Source: Brachionus manjavacas
Taxonomy: Eukaryota; Rotifera; Eurotatoria; Ploima; Brachionidae
Assembly (NCBI GenBank): GCA_019054805.1
Contig: JAHQIY010000007.1
Coordinates: 5,957,501-6,021,500 of the forward strand
Length of the DNA: 64,000 nt
Direction of reading: 5' to 3'
Under the pieces are notes generated by a model. That model was not told the origin of the DNA. It made no database searches and saw only the letters and a program-made list of their open reading frames with translations. Each line of letters starts with the position of its first letter. The first letter of the stretch is position 1. Shown in pieces: positions 35,589 to 44,831 of the stretch. The position numbers and the translations under genes were made by a program.

Positions 35589-35885
35589 TTGCCCCAGTTC
35601 GCCCAGTTGTCCGACAAATTTCCATTGATCACAGCCTGCATTCGCATATTTCAGCAAAGTTCGAATCAAATGGACCTGAAGCAAAAAGAGTTGGACTTGT
35701 CGCTGAAATTGGAGGCTGGCCAAGCAGCTGGTTACCTTGAGTTTGCGCAGTGTGTCACTGAAATCAAGCGAAGGAATAACTTTGAGATGGTGAGTGACAA
35801 GCTGAGGCCTGTGCTTGTAAGCAACCTTGACCAGTTGATGCCAAGACCGGATTTACTGGCCCGATTGGTGCCTTTTTTCAGCTAG
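35589..35885 (+). CDS. Unrecognised GC-richer ORF, possible exon or retroposed fragment
   Basis: 98-codon ORF (MPQFAQLSDKFPLITACIRI...NLDQLMPRPDLLARLVPFFS). The stretch 35570-35950 is clearly richer in GC than its surroundings and looks coding-like, with helical, Leu/Gln-rich composition. Frame continues upstream without a Met to about 35562. I do not recognise the family. There is no flanking homologous exon, and continuation after 35885 needs a frameshift, so it may be a captured or dead piece of a host gene. The opposite strand is also open over much of it (35514-35723, 35853-36053), so strand is uncertain. Confidence 0.3.
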   Translation: MPQFAQLSDKFPLITACIRIFQQSSNQMDLKQKELDLSLKLEAGQAAGYLEFAQCVTEIKRRNNFEMVSDKLRPVLVSNLDQLMPRPDLLARLVPFFS

Positions 35886-36576
35886 TGCTCGGCTGTAGAG
35901 AAATAGTTCGATGCGGACTTGATGTATTTGTCTTAAGGATGAAGATGGCAGCCACTGGCTTTTTGGAGAATGTTTTGGGTAAAAAAAGTATTGTTTTGTT
36001 GGGTCAGCTTCAAAAAAGGTCAAAAAAGTATTGTTTTGAAAAAAAAGAGACAATTTGAGCTTGATGAGGTCGAATAGGACCGTTTTTAAGCGCTTATAGA
36101 CCCGTCCAGCGATTTAATGTTTTATTCTAGCTTGTTGAATACCAATGTGGACTTAAATCTGTTTGGTACTTGTTTCTTTAGTATTCAAAATTTAAACTGA
36201 TATTCATTTTTCAATTTTCCTCTTCAATTTATTTTATTATAAAAAAACAAATAATAGAATTGAAAACAATTTCTGAGTCATGATGAATTCCCTTGGTCAG
36301 GTAGAAAATATTGAAGGATAAGTGAAATCAAATTTTAAAATTTTATTCATTTAATATAAAACATTTAATTTTTGTCAAAAAATTTCTAAGAGAATCATTA
36401 GTTCTAATTTACGAACTTTATTATTTAGCCTTTTCGAATCTAATCGACATTTTAAATCTTTCTTTTGACTATTTTGTACATATTTTGCAGTTTTTGTCTA
36501 TTTAGTGATAAAAATGAGACAATTTGATCATGAACACTTCTGTTTAAAAATTATAATTTTTAAAGCTTTTTTAAAA

Positions 36577-36795
36577 CTAAAATTGACAGACTTTTAAAAA
36601 ATTCTGTTTTTCCGGTATTTGAGGTAATGTTTTTTTCTTTACATTCAAAAGAATATCTATCGCATGTAATTTTTTTAAATCATTGCAAACATTTGAAAAC
36701 TGTGTATCCGATTCTTTGTTAGTAAATTTATCCATATTGAATAATTGGTTTACCATTTCAAAAATTGTTTTATCAACATTGCCAAGAAATGGGTG
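36577..36795 (-). CDS. Short SLK-like kinase (gene 4), terminal exon
   Basis: 72 codons and a TAG at 36577-36579. Acceptor TTTTTAG|CACCCATTT (36796/36795), phase 0, giving SQLLL|HPFLGNVDKT, the same joint as in genes 2 and 3. The tail (IFEMVNQLFNMDKF, NVCNDLKKLHAID, LPQIPEKQNFLKVCQF) differs from gene 3. The link to exon 1 at 40222 spans 3.4 kb. It is supported by frame, by the conserved HPF start and by the lack of a closer candidate. Alternatively gene 4 reads through its donor and ends at 40156. Confidence 0.75.
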   Translation of the reverse strand, partial: HPFLGNVDKTIFEMVNQLFNMDKFTNKESDTQFSNVCNDLKKLHAIDILLNVKKKTLPQIPEKQNFLKVCQF

Positions 36796-37689
36796 CTAAA
36801 AACAGGCAAAGTTTAGATTAAGAATAATTTTTCGTAAAAACAATTTAATTCATAAAATATAAGTTTATAAATAAGAATAATCAATTTCTTCTATAGAACT
36901 ATTAATTGATAATTCTGCATTCCATAATTACTTTGAGCGAAAAGAGTTGAAAAAACAAATGGCTAAGTAACATTAAAAATTTAAACTTAATTTTTTTATT
37001 ATTTATCTTCTGGTCACATATTACCCCTTCGAAAATTAGGTGACTATAGAACCAAATAATTTAGTTGATTTTTTAATTATTTTCTATCATCAAAATATAA
37101 TTTTTGATTATTTAAAAAAAAATTACAGAGCTAAATATATTTGTTCACTTGAAAAAAAAAATTGATTATTTCTTAAATCAATTAGGTCGAAAGGCTCAAT
37201 GAATTTTTTGTTCATGTAACACAATTTCAAAGCAAAAAAAAATTTCGAAATTGATTTAATCAGAGACTTTGTTATCAGAAGAGAATTGAAAAAAATATGG
37301 AGAAGTAATTATATAATTTAGAACTTATTTTTTTAAATATTAAAATGATTTTTTTTTTGGATTTTTAACAATATTTTTTTTAAAAAGTTCAAAATTTCAA
37401 TCCTAATTTGGATTGCTTTTGCAACCATGTCTCTCAGAAATATTAACCAATTTTTCTAAAATCAGTTCAATGAAATTTGTTTTCGCTCAGTTTTTCGGTC
37501 AGCTCGTTTTATTTAATAGTATCTAATTTTTACTAGGTAAGAATATTGCAGATATTTATTTTTTGTAGTAAAATTAATCGATTAGAAGATAAATTCATTC
37601 TTCAGTAGTTAAATGTTTTAGTTAAAAGTTAACATTTGTTTTTTTTAAAGAAAATTTTTGTAATTAAACCAAACCGTGTAAATTAATTA

Positions 37690-37825
37690 ATATATGGTTT
37701 AATTTTTTGTGTTTGAACTACAAAATGTATTCAATGTTGAAATAACATTGAAAAAGTTCCATGTTTCAGATATTTTTTTCAGTTTCAAAAAAAAAATTTT
37801 AAGTTAAAATTGCAAGCAAAAAAAA
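37690..37825 (+). repeat. Dispersed repeat with CAATGTTGAAATAACATTG, copy A
   Basis: TTTTGTGTTTGAACTACAAA, then the hairpin CAATGTTGAAATAACATTG, ending in AAAATTGCAAGCA. Found inverted at 38975-39115 and again in plus orientation at 55935-56040. The three copies share both ends, which defines a unit of about 110-140 bp. Confidence 0.6.
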
Positions 37826-37845
37826 CTCTGTTTTTTTTTAATAAA

Positions 37846-38194
37846 TTTTGACTTTGAGTTTGTGATATGATGATCCTTTGGATAATATTTGTTCAAAAAC
37901 TATCTTCGCTCTGTTTTGCAAATTTTATAAATTGAGTTTTTGTTAAAATGCATCAAATGAATGTAAATTATCAATTTAGTTAAATTCAGAGTTGTTTTTT
38001 AAGTCACTTGTCTCAAGTCAAGTCAAGTCAATGACTTAAAATTTTTTTTCATTTTTTTTCAAAATTTTTTTTGGATTAATTAAAGAATCATATTTATTTT
38101 TTAGTTTTAAAATCAGAAAATTACTTGACTTAACTAAACTTCACTAAAAAAAAAAAAAATTAAGTCATAACTTTTACTTAAATTTTTGTGACTT
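37846..38194 (+). repeat. 348-bp duplicated block, copy 2
   Basis: Partner of 33516-33863. It lies in the intron of gene 4, while copy 1 lies upstream of gene 3. It could be a dispersed element or a scar of the duplication that produced genes 3 and 4; the distances to the genes do not match, which favours the former. Confidence 0.7.
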
Positions 38195-38974
38195 AGACTT
38201 AAAACTGTGACTTAATAACAAGTCTGGTTAAATTTATAAAGAAAAAAAATGAAGTTTTTCGGGTCTAGTCGGTTAGATGAACTATGTTTCACCTGTTACT
38301 GAAAAAATTCTTGTTCTGAGGTTTTATGAACTATTAGTTCACCAGATCTAAAAATTGTTTTCCTATTTTGAAATTTTTTTATCTATTTAAAAAAAAGCTA
38401 AAAGTAATATTCAAAAATAAAATAGAAAAAAGAATAATTACAAAAAAAATTAAAGTTAGGCAGAGTAGGCAAAATTTGCGAAAAAGATGAATCTGTCATA
38501 CCCTTGGTCATATCTACAACTTCTTTACATAAATATAATATCTTGAAAACAAAGTAACTTAATAATATTTTAAAAGATGTCGTTTTTAAATATTGAAAGT
38601 TGATTGTGAAAACTTTATTTATTTGTTTAATCTTTTATTATCAATAAATGAACAAGCCAGCTACTAAGGAGAGAAGTATATTCTACTTGGACTCACTGGA
38701 AAGTGAAAAAAAATATTCTTTTATTAATCCTTGCTTGTGTCACCCATTTGTTGGCGTGAGAAACTAATTGAAGGGTGAAAAATTAATTTTAATTATCTTT
38801 AATTTTTATGATTTTTGTTTAAAGGCAAAGATTTAAGTAGAGAGCGCATTTGCGTATTTGGAATTGTTGAAAGGCACTTCAGCAATTTCAATTAAAAAAA
38901 GAATTTTCAATTTTTTTTCAAATTCCCAAATAAAAATTAAACTCATTCTATTTTACTTAAAAGTTTAATTTAAA

Positions 38975-39115
38975 AAATGACAATGCTTGCAATATTAACT
39001 TAAAATTATTTTTTTTTTGAAATTGTAAAAAATATTTGAAATATCGCACTTTTTCAATGTTATTTCAACATTGGATACATTTTGTAATTCAAACACAAAA
39101 AATTAAACCATATTC
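38975..39115 (-). repeat. Dispersed repeat with CAATGTTGAAATAACATTG, copy B
   Basis: Inverted relative to copy A at 37690-37825. The two copies, about 1.15 kb apart, could pair in the transcript of gene 4. Confidence 0.6.
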
Positions 39116-39648
39116 ATTCAGAAATTTTTTGTATCCAAAAATAAGATATATAAATCTTTTAGCTTTTTCTATCCATTTGTGAGAAATAAAATTAACAAAG
39201 AACTTTTAATATTTAATTTTAAAATTAAAATTATATCGCCAGAATTTGCGTCAATTGAATAAAAAAAAAAAGAAAAGAAAATTTTACCAATAATTATGAA
39301 ACGTTTATAAACCAGATACGAAATAGTCAGACATAATTCAAGTATACACCAAAAAATTCAAATTAAAAAATATTACGAATGATACTCAAGTTAGGTTGTA
39401 AATTAATTTATGTAATCTAAATTTAAGATAATATTAGAAAATTTACCGAAAGAAATCTTGATTTCCTTTAAAACATTTAATACTAATTTACATGAAAACA
39501 AAACTTTTCAGCATATTCATTTTTCATTCCAGCACATTATACTCATTAGCACATTTGTTGCTGAAAAACATACCAACCTTTTTAAAACAATCAAAAAACT
39601 GTAAAAAATACAGAATTTTTGAAATATTTAGTTTAAATAATAAAAGTA

Positions 39649-39876
39649 TGACTGTGCTGGAAATTAACTTGTTACATCATATCATACGATAAGATTTAAT
39701 ATCAGGAAAAAAAAACTTTCCAAATTTTTTCATTTAGAAATTCAAATTTTAATTCACTTGATATTATCTAATATCAAATGATAAAAGCTGATATCAGCTG
39801 GTATGAAGAAAGCTTAGAAAAATGATATTAAATGATATTAGATGATATGATGTGACAAGTAAATTTCCGGCACTGT
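39649..39876. mobile_element. MITE with about 40-bp imperfect TIRs
   Basis: Left end CTGTGCTGGAAATTAACTTG and inverted right end CAGTGCCGGAAATTTACTTG, both continuing into CATCATATCAT. The interior is rich in GATATTA units. No coding sequence. CAGTGC-type ends suggest a hAT relationship, but no clear 8-bp duplication was seen. Confidence 0.6.
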
Positions 39877-40221
39877 AATTTTAGTCAATTTACAATTAAA
39901 TATTTAATAAAAATTTAAATCAATTTTTTATCAATTCACTCGCTGCTTTTTTTGACCAACGCTGCTTTTTTTCTTATAAAGACAAGGAAGGAATACTCAT
40001 TATTTGGTTTTACAATTCCCATTTACTTCAAATACTCTTTGGCGAATTATTTGCCTTAGGGCAATTATTCAAATGAAAATTCTGGAAGATTTTATAAGTA
40101 AATACTTAAAGCATATTAATTAAATTTTAATGTGTTATTAATGTATTGAGTATGTTTATAAGGCAAACGTTCTACGAATTGATGAATTAAAAGAAAAAAA
40201 GTTGCTTAAAGAAATATTTAC

Positions 40222-41232
40222 TAGAAGAAGTTGAGAGGCATTTGGTCGCGCTTTTGGACTCTTAACAAGACATTGGGCTACAAAATCCTGAAAAAATGCG
40301 GACCATTCATTTGGTTCCTTGAGTTTGGGCGATTTTTCATTTTTAATCATTTTCATGGCATCTTTAGGCTTGAGCGAAGTGTTTGGTGGTTGCTTTTCAG
40401 CCAATTCAATACATGTAATACCCAGTGACCAAATGTCAGCCTTGTAATTGTATTTGGTGAATTTGTGCGACGAGCAACTGATTACCTCTGGCGAAACCCA
40501 ATACGGCGAGCCTGTAAACGTGGACTTTTTTTGCTCAAGATATTGATTTTTTGTCGAAACTCCAAAATCAGTCAATTTGATGGTGCCATCTTGTGTTACC
40601 AGAATATTGGCTGCTTTTATGTCCCTGTGAATAACAAACAGATTTTCGTGCAAGTACAATAAGCCTTCCAGTATTTGTTTGACTATGCATTTCAATTCAT
40701 TTTCTGTCAAATCTCTGTCCAAGTCATTTATGAGTGTTTCCAAAGAGCCCAAAGCACAATATTCCATAATTAGATAAATTTTTTCATTATGCATGAAAGC
40801 GTCATAGAATTGAACAATATTTTTGTGGTTACATTTGTTCAATATTTCCAGTTCAATTAGAAGCTGATCAAGAGCCAGGTTCTCGTTCATGTTTAGTATT
40901 TTCATTGCAGCTGGCTTATCATCTTCAACATTTATGCATTTGAATATTTTGCCAAAAGATCCAACTCCAATTATGTCTGATTTTTTCCAGTGTTTCTCCG
41001 GATCCGTTATCTTGATTTGAAACAAATCAAAACCATGCTCGGGGATGCTTGTTCTTGATATTTTAGATATATTATCTTTTCCAAATCCTTTTTTTTCAGA
41101 TATTTTCTTTTTAATTTGATGATATAATTTGCACATTTTTGCTAAGAATAAATGATTTATAATTTTGTTAAATTTATGAAAATCAACTAGTTTTCTTGAA
41201 TTATTCAAGTGTGTCTTAGCTGTCATATTCAT
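40222..41232 (-). CDS. Short SLK-like kinase (gene 4), exon 1: whole kinase core
   Basis: 337 codons from the ATG at 41232. The basic N-terminus (MNMTAKTHLNNSRK..., KLYHQIKKKISEKK) is unrelated to that of gene 3, up to the common motif F.IK..DPEKHW. From there the kinase is identical in protein sequence to gene 3: GVGSFGKIFKC, AAMKIL (Lys111), IHRDIKAANILV (Asp204), LTDFGVSTKN (Asp222), GSPYWVSPE. The exon ends at QLLL before GTAAAT (40222/40221). The four differences from gene 3 within 787 bp are all synonymous. Catalytically complete. With the exon at 36577-36795 the protein is about 409 aa. Confidence 0.92.
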
Positions 41233-41924
41233 AAATTATTTTAGTAAAGTTTAATTTATCAGAGTTTTAATGGATTTTTTAATTTTAAAATATTTTGACT
41301 CTAAACTTTACCAATACAAAAATTTTTAATTTTCAAAGCGTGATTTTATTAAAGAATTATTCATCTGTTTTTAATTAGAATTTTACTAATTCAAATTTTT
41401 GAATTAAAATCATAAAACTATTCTAATAATACTAAGATTATTGAAAATTAGAAAAGACAGGGTATCCAATTCAACGGGCCGAGACTCCGCCTAAATTATT
41501 TTTTTTAAACCCAATTTTTTTTCAAAATTAAAGAGACTGCATCTAAATTTCATTAATACAATTCTTCGGCGGCAGTCAAGAGAATGGCTTAATTGTTTGA
41601 AAACCGACTTTGTGTGCCGTAACGGGTGAAGACAAAGTTTCAGGATTTTTTTCAAAAGGTCATAATTCTTTCATTTTTAAAGAATGAAAGCTAAGTGATT
41701 TGGAAAGAGAGTTTAAAGCTTTACAAAATTAATTTATAAACTTTTTAATATTAAATTATTTTTTCAATCCGACTTTTGGCACCTTCCATTAGGGTCTGAA
41801 TTAAAATTAGGCTGACATTTTCGTATCCTGAGCTTGCAATTAATGTAGTGTTTTTGCTTCGTAGCCATCCTCTTTGACTTTCATTGGTCTTGAATAGGTC
41901 TAGCTTGAGGAATCTGCTACTTTT
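41233..41924. other. Region upstream of kinase gene 4
   Basis: Promoter region of gene 4, AT-rich. The interval 41560-41920 is somewhat richer in GC and carries a 64-codon minus-strand ORF (41751-41945: FTKSSRFLKLDLFKTNESQR...). I do not recognise it and would not call it a gene. Confidence 0.3.
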
Positions 41925-42585
41925 CGTAAAGGTAAATTTCGACAAGATAAATTAGACAAGATAAATTAGACAAGATTGTTAATTAGACAACTATTTTCGT
42001 AAAATAGTATTTCGACCTTAATTTTTTCGACAAACGTCTTAAAATTGGGAAAATAAAAATTTGACAAAACATTTTTTTAGGAAAAATTAATTATCAAATT
42101 AAAAAATATAAAATAATTATTGATTAGACAAAAATATTTATTAATTGAAAATGAAAAAAATGAAAATATAGAAAAAAATTAATGGTATTGAATTAATTTA
42201 AATAAATTAGTTAAGTATTGATAAATATCTTGATCATCTTAATCATTTATAATTTGATTTATGCGTTTTTCCAAAATAATGTAACAAGACTTAAGTTATC
42301 AATTGAGTTCACTAGATCATCCATAATAAAATAGCGTAATTATCCGAATTTGGTGACATGTCACTATAGAATCATTTACATGTTATAACAGAGTGTCACT
42401 AAAATGGAGTACTCTATTTTAAAGACATGTCACTCAATTCGGATGATTACGCTATAATAAAAAAAACACATGGAAAAAAATCTTGTAAAGTTTTTTCGAA
42501 TAAATATTATTCGAAAATTAATTTGTCGAGTTTTATTTGTCGAAATTAAGTTGTCGAAAATTACCTTTTCCAAATTTACTTGTCG
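41925..42585. repeat. Fold-back element built of inward-facing GACAA motifs
   Basis: Left end AAAGGTAAATTTCGACAAG followed by three tandem GACAAGATAAATTA units (41941-41977) and further GACAA motifs. The right end has the inverse, TTGTCGA units at 42526-42580, ending in AATTACCTTTT. A separate MITE (42332-42454) has inserted in the middle. Same design as 32677-33178 with another motif. Confidence 0.6.
42332..42454. mobile_element. 123-bp MITE with TA flanks
   Basis: TAGCGTAATTATCCGAATTT at the left and inverted TAGCGTAATCATCCGAATTG at the right. Both continue into a GTGACATGTC block. A diverged relative is visible at 25965-26035 (ACATGTCACTAAAATAAACT ... GATGATTACG), and a left-end relative at 24582-24625. 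Confidence 0.65.
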
Positions 42586-42839
42586 AAATGTAAATATGCC
42601 AGCTTGAGTCGACGTAAGTAAGTAAGTGATTAATGAATTTAAAAAATTGTGAACCCGTAATTCACAATTTTTTCATTGTATAACTACACACGAATTATAA
42701 TTGTAGAAGATATTAAGTAAATTTGTTGAGTAAAATAAAATAAAATGTTTAAAAAAAATCCTCATTTTCATCCCCTTATTTGTCTTGGCTATAAGGATAT
42801 CCGACAGCATCAAATTTAGTAAATTTTTAGAATTCATTA

Positions 42840-42990
42840 TTCAAATTTGGTCTTAGCTCGAACACTCATCGTCCTACATTCCTTCTCGCCAAACGCACAA
42901 CCAGTCATCATAGCGATTCAAGTTGTTTTGGATTGCTCGCAGGGTGATTCCCTGCTATGACTCAATTTATTATTATTATTATTATAATTA
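42840..42990 (+). mobile_element. Probable LINE 3' end with (TTA)n tail
   Basis: A GC-richer stretch (AACACTCATCGTCCTACATT ... GCAGGGTGATTCCCTGCTATGA) followed by TTATTATTATTATTATTA at 42968-42986. The shape matches the 3' ends of the LINEs at 17620 and 47464, but no protein motif remains. Confidence 0.4.
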
Positions 42991-43365
42991 AGCTTTTATT
43001 TGAAAAATCGCAACAATAATTTCAATTTGTATTGATGTATTTTGAAACTAGTGTATTAATTGTAAAACTTAATTAAGCAAATGAAATCTTTTTCATTTTA
43101 TTTCTTTTTCCAATTAATTCAAGACATCTTTAAATAATATTAAAAAATGATTTTTTATTTAATAAAAAACTAATTTTTGTTTTTAAAAGTGAGATAAACT
43201 CAAAATTTTTTAAAAACACCCGTTACTAGTCGATCGATTAACTAAAAGCAATACAAAAAAGATCAGTTGTCCACAATCATTCAATTTTAGTAAGTGAATG
43301 TGAGAAACGTTAATTAAAATGCTACTACTGCACCGTTGAATAAAGTAATATAAATTCCAAAATCA

Positions 43366-43510
43366 AAATGCTAGGACATTTGAAAAGAGAGCATGCTTTT
43401 GAATTGGGATATCAGCATAATAAAAATTATGAATTTGGTCATGAAGATACTGAAGGTGATGTACTATTATCTGAACCACATAAAAAAATCAAAGTTTCGC
43501 CAGGTTCGCT
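43366..43510 (+). pseudogene. BED-finger-like fragment, possibly hAT transposase N-terminus
   Basis: The plus strand encodes MLGHLKREHAFELGYQHNKN ... EGDVLLSEPHKKIKVSPGS and then a stop. HLKREH resembles the H-x(n)-H end of a BED zinc finger, and the rest resembles the linker to a hAT transposase. The upstream Cys pair is not visible. Called on a short motif only. Confidence 0.35.
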
Positions 43511-44831
43511 CTATTAAATCTAATGCAGTTTGATGTCTCAGCAACCTTCCCTTTCTCAATTGTTGAAAATAAATATTTTGCTTAGCTCGTGAGTAGCCTT
43601 TTTTAAAATAAATAATTAAAATAACATTTAGACTTTTAAAAGTCTACAATTCTATTTAAATTTTTTTAGTTCAAATTTGAAAACAAATTTTATTTTAAAT
43701 TTAGATCGAAATAAAACAAATAATTTGTTCAAATCGTCAATTTGATTTACAAAACTAATTATTTATAAAATTTTTTAAAAATTTTACGCATTAACACGTA
43801 ATTCTATTAATTTACGTTGTTGTTGTGTAGTCAAGACAATTAGTTGTCCTAGCGGTTGTCAGCTGATTTTAGTTTATTATTCAGGAGACGATCCTTAAAC
43901 ATTAGTTAGCTGTATTTTAGAAACATGTTAGCTAAACCTAATTTTAGACTAACACGAGCTAGTATTTATTCTTCATGGATGTTCTTTTATTCTTGGGGTT
44001 TTTTGGTTATAAAATAAAAACACTTATTCAATTCAAATAAAACTATTTAGCCAACAAGCTTAGTTCTTAATTTATTGGGGAATAAATTAGTTATTGGCTT
44101 AAGCGTAGGGACGCAAGTTGGACGTGTGCAAGATTGAACACGTTGTCTCAAAATTTACTATTAAACACAGACTAAACAAACTCACTTCAAATCTATTTCA
44201 GATTTATAAAAAATTTCAAAATAAACTTTCCAAAAAAATCAGTTAATAAAATTTAAATTTAATCTTTTCATCTTTATTTTATTTTTTTAATCTAGATTAC
44301 ATGCTACATTAAAATTATTTTAAATTAATTCAAAGATTGTACAAAGAGATGGGTAAAACTTGTGATAAATTCTAAAAAACATTTACGATTTTTTACCTCG
44401 AAAAAATAAATCTTTACGTAATTTTACGTAAATTTAAAAATTTATCTTTAATGGAAAAATTAATCAAAAAAATAGGAAAATCAAATTAGGAATGAAAAGT
44501 CTCAAAAAAGAGCCTAAAATCAAGCTAGTTTTTGGCTTTTTTGAAAATTGCTAATTTTTCTTAAATTAACGTTATTAATCGTTATTTATCGTAATTTTAC
44601 TTAAGTCATATTACTAACCTCATATTACGAAATTTATTGTAAAATTCAATAATTATTAAAGTAAATTTTTTAATTAACGTAAACGATATCGTCATATCCT
44701 CGTCAGTGCTATAAATCAATTTCTTTTTATTATCCAATTTTTCTTGTTGATTAAACAAAATAAAAATTTTGCATAAAAAAAATTTCTTTTTAAATTTTAT
44801 TCAGAAAAAATATTAATAAAAAATTTCTTTT
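43511..44831. other. Non-coding stretch downstream of the GPCR gene
   Basis: The GPCR's 3' UTR should start at 44831 and run leftwards. The interval 43810-44150 is richer in GC, with repeated GTTAGCT and TTAGTT motifs, and might be a degraded LTR or promoter-like unit, but no matching partner exists in the window. The interval 44390-44700 has repeated ACGTAA motifs, as do the fold-backs at 48871 and 54734. Confidence 0.3.

Larger units (their letters stand above)
36796..40221 (-). other. Intron of kinase gene 4 (3.4 kb)
   Basis: Bounded by the donor CTA|GTAAAT at 40221 and the acceptor at 36796. It contains the 37846-38194 duplicated block, an inverted pair of a dispersed repeat (37690-37825, 38975-39115) and a MITE (39649-39876). 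No other coding sequence was recognised. Confidence 0.65.

Noticed and set aside
40156-40221. Gene 4 ending by read-through as VNISLSNFFSFN...
   Set aside because: The sequence after QLLL is a good donor (GTAAAT), the read-through tail is intron-like, and a fitting HPF exon exists at 36795. Kept as the less likely alternative.
31761-40662. Identical small plus-strand ORFs at 31761-31958 and 40465-40662
   Set aside because: They are antisense shadows of the near-identical kinase cores of genes 3 and 4; their similarity only reflects the conversion tract.
43810-44150. Possible solo LTR
   Set aside because: GC-richer, with a TATAAAATAAAA-like box, but no TG...CA boundaries with a target duplication and no second copy in the window.
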